Assembly (NCBI GenBank): GCA_930367205.1
Contig: OV884009.1
Location: 37,705,841 to 37,769,840, forward strand
Reading direction: 5' to 3'
From: Acanthosoma haemorrhoidale
Lineage: Eukaryota; Arthropoda; Insecta; Hemiptera; Acanthosomatidae
Length of the DNA stretch: 64,000 nt
Each line of letters starts with the position of its first letter. The stretch's first letter is position 1. Shown piece by piece: positions 47,901 through 59,900 of the stretch. The translations under genes were made by a program, and so were the position numbers. The notes below the pieces were generated by a model. The model searched no databases, was not told the origin of the DNA, and worked only from the letters and a program-made list of their open reading frames with translations.

Positions 47901-50900
47901 GCCAAAAAGTCCGTTCGGTTTTTGTCACGAAACTTCCAGCAGTCTAATATGTAGCTAGTAGCTAACTTCAGTCCGTCCCTTGCGAGTGCGCTCTCGTCAG
48001 ATACTAGACTCTTCAACGTAGTTTGACGCGAAATTCCGATGAGACTGATTATATTTTGTGTGTTTAGGATCATCCTGAAAATGGAAAACCAAAACGAACA
48101 TTATCGACACCTCATGCTTTTTTATTTTAAAAAAGGCAAGAAAGCAGTGGAAACTTGCAGAAAGATATGCGCTGTATACAGAGAGGATGCTGGTACAGAA
48201 CGTGTGTGCCAGAAGTGGTTTTCAAGATTTCGATCAGGCAATTTTTCGGTTCAAGCCGCACCTCGCTCTGGCCAGCCAACTGAGATTTACAGCGACAAAG
48301 TGAAGGAATTATTCGACACCAATCCCCGTTATACAACTAGGGAGATCGCAGTTATCCTCAAAATATCCAAATCGAGTGTCGAAAACCATCTGCATCAACT
48401 TGGCTACGTGAGCAGGCTTGATTTTTGGGTTTCCCATCAACTTAGTGAGGCTAACCTTGCCCAAAGGATTTCCATCTGTGATTCGTTGTGGAAACGTGAA
48501 GAAAACGATCCTTTTTTGAAGAGAATGATGACAGGGGACAAAAAGTGGATCGTCTATAACAATGTGGAGCGCAAACGCTCATGGGGGAAGTGAGGCGAAT
48601 TACCACAAACAACCCCCAAAGCAGGACTTCACCCAAAGAAGGTTATGCTCTCGATTTGGTGGGATTGGAGGGGTGTTGTCTTTTACGAACTTCTTCCCAT
48701 GAACAGGACCATCAATTCGGATGTGTACTGTGACCAGCTGGACAAATTAAATGCAGCGATCCACCAGAAGCGTAGAAGCGTCCCCTAGCCAACCGTAAGG
48801 GCATTGTCTTCCATCATGACAATGCCAGACTACATACTTCTTTGCAGACACAGCAGAAGTTACTGGAGCTTGGCTGGGAAGTTTTGCTGCACCTTCCATA
48901 TTCGCCTGACCTTGCACCTTCAGATTTCCAACTGTTTTGGTCTCTTCAAAATTCATTGAATGGACAGACCTTCAACTCTGAAGAAGATGTAAAAATCCAC
49001 TTGGAAAATTTTTTTGCCAGTAAAGACAGGAAATTCTTTGAGCATGGAATTATGAATCTGCCCATGAGATGGCAGAAGATACTGAAACAAAACGCCAATT
49101 ATATCATTGATTGAATAAATCACTTTTTGTTTAAAAGTTGTCTTATTTTCACTTAAAAAACCGAACAGACTTTTTGGCCAACCCTTTACTTACAATTCAA
49201 ATATTTCCATTTTGATTCAAAGCATTTTAGAGTCTTAAACTTAATCTACTTGTCTCCAGAAAAGTTTTTGAAAGTCATCTTTATTACTTCATGAGATAAT
49301 CTCAACATAGATATAAACTGCTCACAAATTGAATAGACCACTACCAAAAATTTAGATAAACTGCTCAAAAATTGAAGTGCACCACTTATTTATTCAATAG
49401 ATTACCTATTACGTTATTGTTTTGTGTGTAAGACGCCTGAACAAGTGTTGAAAGTAACGATTTATTCATTTATAATTAAGAAAAAATCAAATTTAAATAT
49501 TTACAATTACAATTTTTTTAAAAAAGTGGTATTGTTTTTTATTCATTTTCCAATATCTTTAGTAGGGTTTGGGCCTCCTCTGCTTCGAATTTAAGATTCA
49601 CGTTGTTTCATACTCCTTATAAGGCTCAAAATATGTATAATATAACAAATATATATAATGTTGGGGCAAAGAAGTCTATTCCTCAATTAATGCATCTTGC
49701 AAGTTCATCTAGGTTATCTGGACAAGGCGAATGCATGTGTAACTGGTGTTGGGGTTTATCCCAAACATGCTCAATCAGATTCATGTCGGGTAAACAAGCG
49801 GGCCAGTTTATACGCGTGATTTCTTGTTCCTCTTAATAATGTTCTACCACCCTTGCTCTATGAGGTCGAGCATTATCATCAACAAGAATGAAGTTTTCTC
49901 CAATTTCTTATGATAAAGGCAAAATAACATGCCTTATGACATTTTCCAGTTAAGTTTGTGTGGTCACGTGCTTATTTGTGAACAATATCAGCTGAGTTTC
50001 GATTATTTGATACCCCTGTCCAGATCATTATTGAACCTCCTCTATATGATCGTACTGGTTCAGTCATACCTGCATTAAATCGCTGGTTTGGCTCTCTCCA
50101 CACTTTAAAACGTCAATCATGTTGATGAAGAACAAATTTTGATTTGTCAGTAAATAAACATTTCCAGTCCTCATCAGTCCAATCAACATGTTGATGAACC
50201 CATAGGAGATGTGCTGCTTTCTGTTGTCATGTTGACCCTCCTCAAACCAACTTCATGGAGGCAGTTTCTTGTTCAGTTGGAGTTGAAATGTGAGCCCCTG
50301 TTGCATCCTCCAAAGCGCTTTGCAGTTGTCGAGCTGTTGAACCTCATTGCCTAATGGTCTGGATTTTCAGATATCGGTCCTGCTGAAGGGTAGTTTTTCG
50401 AACTAAGCCTCTTCCATGAGTGTACTGAGCAGTACCTATTCCCTGGTATCATAACCAGGTTCTTATAAGTCTGGGAGAGGAACCAAGTCTACGGCCAACA
50501 TCACCCTGCCTAACCCTAAAAGAGCCAAAGGCCTCCCTAGTTCTTCAACAGTAAGTCTTCTCAAAGGCATTTTAAAATGCTGTCAAGTGCACTGGCTAAA
50601 TTAGTACTGATTTAGGTATAAGACGAATATTGATTTCTTTAGGTGATTAAATCCCAATGGATTAAACAAAATGAATTTGTGTTTGCTTATTTTCGTTTTT
50701 TATTCATCATCATAGAGGTTAAGATTAAGATAGTGATAATAAGTTGTAAAAATAGTTTATTTTTAATTAGAACAAATTTCAAATCATCCTGTTAAAATAA
50801 AATAAATAATATCTAAACTTTTGTAAGTGGTCCACTTTGATTTGTGAGCAACTGTGAGTGATTATTGAATGTTTTGTTACCAGGATTTGACTCCACACTT

Positions 50901-53900
50901 TCTTTCTTATTAATATGTAGAAAATGACCTCAAAATAGTTAACAGTTATTTATAATTTTTAACTTTTATTGTTTGATAATATGCCATTTCTACTGGGAAT
51001 CAAACTTCTCATAAATTATCCAAGTTATTACGAGACAAATAATCTCTGTGAGTGAGTTCATAGTTAGCTGTGAATTTAGAATTGAGTGCATGTATTTGTT
51101 AGAATATCAGGTTAGTTTGATGAAAGAAAGCTATTCGATTTTCATCAACCTAAGCCGATTTGTATATAAAATCATAGCTCCATGGGCGTATTAACCATTT
51201 ACCATTTTGATGTGAAAATTAATTTAGTTGAATCTACTTTTTTACTTTTATTCTTGCAGATTTATGAGGTCTTTGAGAAGTAATTGCTTAGAACCTGAAG
51301 TCTACCATTTAAATGCTAAAAAATCAGACACTAAACTATTTAAAACAATTACAGGAGCATTACCTTCTTCAATTAGTTGGTATGGAGCTTATCTATTTAA
51401 GGTAATCTCAATTATTCATCATTAAAGATTTAGTGTAGTAAGCTTCTCAAATTCAATTTGCAATTGCCATGTTTTTGTCTACCCAATGATAATAGTACAC
51501 ACATTGTTAAAATACTTTTCACAGTTGTAAAGAAACTTCTTAAGCCATGTTATGAGTAAATACCACTGCAGCCCAATTTAGTGAAGTAACCTGGCCTAGT
51601 TAGCCGTTTACTCCCCATTTTAGTGCAATATAGACTTTCTTATCATGCCCTATTTTGACTAGTGCTGCATTGCCTATTGCGGTCTTGATATCTTGAAGGC
51701 AGGCTTCAACAACCCTACTACAAACTACTTCCTTTGATTTATGTTTAGGATATAGAGAGCCTTGCATATTTCACATTGCTACTCCTTAGTTAGAATAGCT
51801 TTTCCTTTCCAGTAGACAGCAATATTTTAGCTCTCATAACCATCAAATTTCTTCCATGCCTATATCAACTATTTAAATTAAAATCATCGATCTACTTCTA
51901 CAACACAACATCCCGTTTAGCTGATCCTACCTTACCCTCCCCCCTTCTCTGCCCTATAGAGCTACATTCTTTAATTGGTCATTTCTCCTTTGCCCTCTCT
52001 ATCTGTTTATGCACAATTATACAATCAGTAATGACTGGCAAAATCTTGCTTTTCTATTTATTTTTTACAATACTTCTACTTCATAGAAATAAACCTCAAA
52101 AATGAAAGCTGCATATGAGTTAGTGGAGCTATTGCCTACGTTTAGCTCTAGTAAATGATTTAGTAACTTTTTTTATTCACTACCGAACTTTAACAGCTGA
52201 TGTAGAGAATATTCAATCCCGATTCTATAAGTCCAACCTCAACTTGCATAAATCAACTCTTTACTATTTCATCCAATCAGAAACCAATGATGATGAAATT
52301 TACGTGCAACTAGTAAAGAGGTTGTTTAAATGGTCATTTAAGATTCTATGAATACCCGATTACACCTATCCCAATGTACTTGTATACTAAGGTATCCTGC
52401 CTAGAAAATTGGATTTGACCATTTGTATGACAAACAAGTGCCAGATATGATATAGTATGGCTTTTTGAAACTATTGTGAGCCATACGAGATAATTTTCAA
52501 GCTATTCACGAAGCTGCTGCAACCTTAAGAGGAAGAAGGATTTACTAATAGCCCTTATATTTTGTCAATTGGGGTTGGGAAGGAGGGGATTGCTGAACCT
52601 AAGAACTTTTCTTTGCTAGCTTTACATTAGGCACATTGGTTATTTGGGTTCATTGTGGACTCAAAGAACTGGGCGACTCGGAATAACTTCTCTAGTGGTG
52701 GCCAGCTTATCTGGAACAGGGCTTGTAAGGAGAGTTGGTAAGACAGGCAAGATTCCTTGAACTATCTTAGCATCAATCAGAGCAATATCAAACTCCATTG
52801 AATGCTGTCAGTGTCAACTCGTAACCCAAGCTGATTTCAAAAAGATCAGGGTTTATCTCAGGAAGCAACGACTGCTGCTCTTTCATCCAAGTGTTATTTC
52901 TGTGACCTGGGGAGGCACGCAAGAGTTGTCTGTCCAGCAGGAAACGTGATTTTCAAGAGTATCAAGGGTCTATCAAAAAGTATGCAGGAAAATGTATTCT
53001 AAATCTTCTTGATCACCAACATACTTCACTAATTTCATTGCAGCATTACCTTCCAGATTAGATATAGCCAGGGTGACTCATAATCAACATATTCCTGAGG
53101 GTTGGTTCTTTAGATACTGGGAGCTCTGGTAGCTTTATCAATTAAAGTACTGTTCAGAGGGTTAATATTCCTATCACATCATGTCAATGTGACTTTGTTT
53201 CCATGGCATCTACTTCTCTGAGGTCTTCTATTGAAGGGAAGTGTATAATAAATGTACACCTACAGGGCTTTGAATACAAAGACATCTTTGTCAGTATCCT
53301 CTTGGACCTATGCTCGGACATAATCATTGGCCTCTAGTAAATGATTTAGTAACTTTTTTTATTCACTACCGAACTTTAACAGCTGATGTAGAGAATATTC
53401 AATCCCGATTCTATAAGTCCAACCTCAACTTGCATAAATCAACTCTTTACTATTTCATCCAATCAGAAACATTCGAGTTTCGAGCACAGTTCGATGGAAC
53501 CGATGCTCCTCTTAGTATTTGTAGTGTTGCTGTGGTGGATATTGAACCAGCCCAACTCCTATTACCTAATTGTAAAACAATATCTATAAAATTTCGGAGG
53601 CATACTTTTTCGGATCCTAGTTTCATTGAAGGCAAGATTCGTTAGGTTCAATCTCTCATTGAAGAGAGTGTGTCACCATGGCATGTCCAAGTCTTGGTAA
53701 TTTCCTCAGCCAATCATAAGCATCAAATGGTAGTCAACTACTAGCAAAGATCAATAGGTTTACAGAACTCAATGCTTTTCTATTGCCTAAAATCTATGAT
53801 AATGTTAATGATGTAGCTAAATATCAAGTTTTCAGTTCAATCAACCTTCACAGTGGGTATCACCAGGGGGCGATCTGGGAAGGAGACAAGCCTTATATGG

Positions 53901-56900
53901 CGTTCGAGGCATGCTGCAGTTTGTGGCAGTTTACATGGATACATTTTAGTGTCAGAAATGGTCTGGCAGTGTTTCAATGGACTGTTACTAGAACCGTAAT
54001 GGCAGAAAAACTTCCAACACATCAAAATATATTTGGATTATGTGAGTGTCTGTGGGCGGGATCAAAAAGAGCAGGACAATAACCTTAAAAAGTCTATGGA
54101 TCCCATTTCCAAGTACACCTTTACATTAAACATGGAGGAAAGCCCTTGTTCATTAAAAACAATCCGTCTCCTTGATATGTCTCAGTCATAAATCAATTAG
54201 GCCAGATCCTCAATGTATCCAACCTCTCCATGACTATCATTTACTAGTACCTATGAACAGGGCTTCACTTTCCAGAGCCCTCAGCATGCTTTCATATTAT
54301 GGTCAATTCACCACAAAAATCCAGTGTCTGCTTAGAAGTCCATTTCCATTGACCTCTAAAGCTCGCCAGACATTTGAAGGATTGAAAGCAGAAATATCAA
54401 ATGGTGCCATCTCTTCTATTGACCATGATGTAATTTTGACTGTCAAGATAGATGCCTCAGATTTTGCTATTGGGGCAACATTGTCCCAATATGGTAGACC
54501 TGTAGCATTCTTTTCTCGATCCCTTAATAAATCAAAACAAAATCATTCATCTTGAGCTTCATTGAGAAAGAAGCCTACTCCATAGTAGAAGCTGTTCAAA
54601 ACTGGAGACCCTATCTACTAGGGAGGCATTTCATACTCGTGACCAATTAATGATCTGTATCTTTCATGTTATGCAATGAAAGTGTAGGAAAATTAAAAAC
54701 AAGAAATAATGCCTAGATACTGGAACTCTCAACTTACAAGTATGATATCATATATAGACCAGGCAAGGAGAACAAAGCAACACTCATTTTATCAAGAATA
54801 TGCTATTCATTCGGTGACAACATGTTGTGACATGAGAGCACTGGATGAAAACCACTGCCACTCAGGAGAAACATGACTCTTACATTTGGTTAGAAGCAAA
54901 AACTTGCCATTCTCTCTTGATGAAAGTCAAACGTCGTTTTTGCTGGAATCAGGACCATGTCATTAAGGGGACACGACCTTTTGAGAGGTTTTATATTGAT
55001 TTTAAGGGTCCCCCTACTGACAAGTTTTTGGCTAAGGTATCTTTTAGTGATTGTGGACAAGTATTCCATTTGTATACCCTTGAATGCCAGCACTAACTAT
55101 CACATCAAAACTTATGGAACTATTTACTCTTTTTAAGATTCTGGAGCACATTCACACTGATCGAGGCTAGAGTTTTATGTTTCAGGAGCTCAAGTCCTCT
55201 GTCTGAACTAGGCATAACTGCAATGTGAACAACTGCTTATAGTCCTCAAGGAAATGGTCAAGGTGAACGTTATATTGGGATCGTTTGAAAATCGAATTGG
55301 TTCTGATGAGTAGAAAACTTAATCCCTCAAAGTGGAAAGAAGTTCTATCAAAAGTGTGAAGCTCCATCTGCACCTTGCAAATACTTCACACGATAGGCAG
55401 TTTAACTTCTTTAGAAGATCAAATATCAGAACCTCTACGCCGTTATGGCTCATGAAATCCAGCCCAGTCTGTATGAAACAACCAGTATGTTTGTTCTCTG
55501 TCAAAGTAATGCTACTGTTGGAGGAAAATCCTGAATATTCTTACGTCAGATTTCCAGAGGGCATGGAAGCAACTGTATCAAACAGGCACCTCACACCAAT
55601 CGGGCTTCAGAATCATCAGTTTTCAAAACCACCTGTGACTCCGACAACTACTCTTAGAGCTACAACAGAAGAGGAACCAGATCTAGACACCCCACATCGG
55701 GTATCAGAGGAAGTTGTAGTCATGTAACAACATTTGACAGGATCTGAAAGAAATCCAACTGTAGTCCAAAGACAAAAAGAGCTCAGAAGTAACAGAGAAT
55801 GAAGAACTTTGACTTACTTAAGAGACTATATCACTCTCTTGGAGGGGGGTGAATGTCATAAGTTGTAATAATGTTAGCATTGTTTACACTTGTAACTATA
55901 GAGGGAAACAGTGAAGAAGGTTATCATACTCATATAATTATCTGCCTATTGTATGTGTTTCTGTTTGGTGTTCATTTTGTTCAGTAACGCCGTAATCACA
56001 GGTTAATAATTCTTTCTTTATGTCAGTATTTAATTTGAATATATTTATATTTAATGAAAGATTTTCTTATTGTTGAACGCCATTTATGGTCACTGAATTT
56101 GTTTTCCGTGTCATATAATCTCCTCTTGGCCTCTGGCTTGCCCTTGGGTTCTGGTTACCCTTGGGTTAACATATTCTTCAAATAGGATTTTGGCTGTACA
56201 ACAATGGCTTTGATCACCTAAGGGGCTCATGTAAAAAAAAACTTTCCTTTTTAAGCTTTTAAAATAATATGAAATTAATTCCAATTTAATATTTTGAATG
56301 CTTATCCAAAATTAAGTATGATTCCATTGTGTTACTTTTATTGTTATGCATCAGTGATTGTGTAAATTTCTAGGCATTTCCACTTGATATGTCACAATAT
56401 GAAAATCTCTTCAATACTAGTCGTATTCCTGAATGTGGAATGGACAGGCTATTCCACGATTCATCTGCAAAGCACATCATTGTCATGAAGAATGGAAATA
56501 TATACAAGATGGATGTGCTAGATGAATCAGGTAGGTTGATTGATTTTGACTATTATGTATTCAGATATAAATAATTTAATTTATCAATACTATCAGTTAT
56601 TGAATTATAGCTTCCATGTAGTCCAGAGGAGGGGCCCTTGGTTTCAGAGAGTGGCTGCTAAGGTCTGGAAGAGATACAATGGAACAGATACTGGACATAG
56701 GACCATAATTAAGCTCATTGACATGATAAGTCACAGAGAGAAATTACAGTCGAAGATAGCTACTAAGGCTCTATAAGTAGTAGGTAATTCAAGGTTATAC
56801 CACCATTGCTACTTATAGAGATAAATAACTGGCCTCAACTTAATCTCCTTCAAATGAAGCAAGTCTATTTCATTAATTACTCTCTCGATTGGATAAAAAA

Positions 56901-59900
56901 CAGGAACATAATTCACTTACACATTCTGTTTACACTCAACAGAAATTTAGTCCAAGCCCCTTGACAAAAGGTAAGCCCGAGAACAACTCTTAACAGGATT
57001 GCTAAACAGAAGATGTTTAGTCAATGTTAACTATGAGTTGGTAAACCCAGACTCTAGGAAGAGATTCTTATTTAAAGAAGCAAAAGCTTAATTTACAGCA
57101 TATCTGGAATGTACAAGAAAGTTGTGAGTAACAGAGGGCACTACACACAATAATAGATATTTTTTGTTTTGTTTTTTTAATTTGTATTATTATATGTAAT
57201 AAGTGCTTATTAGTTTATAATTTGTTTTATAACTACATATATTTGAGGTTATCTGCATGTCTATATTTGCACTCCTTTTGAGGGAGAAGTGTATTTATGT
57301 GTTGCGTTCTGAATAATTTTGTGGTAGACCCATGAAATTAATTCTTCATTTCCACTTTGGCTTGAAAGGAAAGGAGTTGTATGTAGCCTATAGAAAACCT
57401 ACCCTCCTGCCTTATATTGGCAAGTCAAAACCAAACCTATAAATAAAAACATTCAGATGGTTATCAATTCTAGATTGTTTATCTTGAAAGGCTCAGTGCA
57501 ATTTTTATGTCTACTACTACATTTAATCACCATAACTTTCATTTTGATTCTATCATTTGTTATAATTATGAACAAAATTTGTTTATAACTGGAAGAAATT
57601 ATCACCTTATAATGATTATGTGTAATTATACTTTTTTCCAAGATTTTATATTTTATGGATTATATTTCTTTTACAGGATTAATACTGGATCCTAATACTA
57701 TTTTTTCTTGCCTGAAGTGGATATTAGATAGTGACAATAAACCTGCAGATTTTCCAATTGGTGTTTTAACTACAGAAAACAGAGATATATGGGCTAAGGC
57801 TCGAAAACATTTAGAATGCATAGGCAATACTGATAATTTTAAAACTATTGATAGCAGCATTTTGAACTTAATTTTTGATGATGACGAACCTTCATTAGAT
57901 TATAAGACTTTAGTTCGACGATATTTACATTCTGATGGTGTCACAAGGTTGGTTTATTCAGTATTGTTCTATTACCTGACATAAAATATTGATTTTTATT
58001 GAATAGATAATGTGTATATTTTACAGCAAAAATAGAACCATAAAAACTAATAAAAATAAAACTTTAGCACAATACCAATAGAGCTCTTGGTTGAAATGTG
58101 CAGCGTGAGTGTTGCCAGAAGGCTGAGAAAATTCTCAGAAGGTGCAAAATATTTTGAACTAACTGTTTTAGCAGTTCTATGTTATCTTAATTGTTTGGCA
58201 AGAAAATTCTCTAGTTTTGATAATTTTATTCAAAAGATTTTTGTGTTCAGTGACTCGATTAACTAAATGAATTTTTAAAAAAGTAACAGTGTAATTGCAG
58301 CTTATTTTAATTTAAAAATTGTCAACTTATGAAATAAGAAGAGCATTAAATATTTCATTGAGAAAATGATTGAAGAAGAGGCACTACTATAAGAATAATG
58401 ATCCTGTGGCATTTGTCAAGAAGAAGCTGGAAAAGTTGATGATTGAAAAGAAATTGTAGCTCTCATGAAAAAAATATATTCTAATAGATTCCTCCAATGG
58501 AAGAAAGAAGACGGTGGCTAAAATTTAATGCGGATGAATTTGAATTTTTCAATATTCTAATTCTAATAATGTAATATTCTAATTGTAATTGCTAACATCC
58601 TAAACTGTTTAAACTCATAAACAACTTATCAATCACAGGACTATGTACACGAGGACTATCTTCTCAAGATTTACACATTCCATATAAAAGGGCTGTTCCC
58701 CATTGCTGACTTAAGCAATAAACTTCTGGTACACTGGGTTACAACTGAAAAGAACTGTTAAGAGTACAGTGACTGACAGCCCTAAAAATTATAATGGGGT
58801 CATCATAACATGATAGCTTATAGCTTTATAACATCATAGCTTAAAAGTTAGCGTGTGTATTAGCAAATATAATACCCATTCACCTTTTAGCTCACCAGAA
58901 CAAGGCAGACTACACGGTTTTTAAATAACAAAAAGACACTGTAGATAATCAAGCTAACAATATTGAGTATTTGTACTTCTATTGAGCTGTAAAGAATGGC
59001 TCCACTCAGCTAATTACACAGATACATTGCTAACATAAAAATATAAGATAACAATGGGTGGCAAAATGAGAAAAATGTTTACAGCCCCAGAATCATTTTT
59101 GAAAAAGAACACTAATGAATACTTCCATAAATGCATATACAGACAGTTACTCATTATTAAAATCAATAACTAACCATGCAATATATGACTTGCTATGACT
59201 AACAACCAAGAAATAAGACTAACACTTAAAAATATAAGTTACATTACAATGCTACAGTACACTTTTCAAGGATTAAAGTGCCCATAGGAATGTCATAAAA
59301 TGAATTAGCTGATAAAACAGCAAAATAAGTTTGAAATGATTACACTATTTCAGCAAGCTATACACAAATCGTTTCATTTTGACCAAAATACCAAATGGGT
59401 GGATGTCTTCAATTAAAGTTAAGGATGTAAAACTATTTATTCAGAAAATTTACAACTAAATAAATAGCAAACAGGCTACTACTGACTTGAGATTTTTATA
59501 CAACACAATCAGTTTCATTTTGCAGTTTCACTCTATTATACTTGGTCCCACTCAGAGTCATCTTCACCAGGCATTCTAATTTCCTTGTTATTCCTCCCAT
59601 TTTTAGCACTGTCCCTGTCGATTTTCTTGATCCACCTTTTCATAGACTTGTTTAAAATCTACAAACAATTTGTGGAGGGTGGCATTGTTTTCATATCCCT
59701 AGTCCACAATCTGCCAAACTTAAAATATCTGATCTGATTTTGATTTATGGCTTCTTAAACCGCACTGATAATCAACTAATACAGTTTCTGCCCTCTGTTT
59801 GATTCGTTTGCAGAATTCAATGGATAAAACTTTATAGTTTGTGTTGAAGATAGAGATCCCACAAAGTTTTCAATATTCAAGTTGTCACCTTTCTTATGGA

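Larger units (their letters stand above)
52080..56170 (+). mobile_element. Ty3/gypsy LTR retrotransposon, degenerate, in CPT2 intron 4
   Basis: Gag and pol domains follow in gypsy order on the plus strand. A CCHC zinc knuckle ([14 protein letters not shown]) is at 52892-52933. An aspartic protease start (LDTGSSGSF) lies near 53110. Reverse transcriptase pieces ([27 protein letters not shown]) run from about 53590 to 54020. RNase H ([20 protein letters not shown]) is near 54440-54530. An integrase core fragment ([14 protein letters not shown]) is near 54970-55010, and an integrase C-terminal piece runs to about 55725. A purine run (GGAGGGGGGTGAA) at 55841-55853 followed by TGTCATA at 55854 looks like a polypurine tract and the start of the 3' LTR. 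No 5' LTR was found. Stops and frameshifts are numerous. Confidence 0.85.

Noticed and set aside
56600..56776. Coding exon between CPT2 exons 5 and 6
   Set aside because: CPT2 frame and homology run directly from 56530 to 57677; this frame has no CPT2 similarity.
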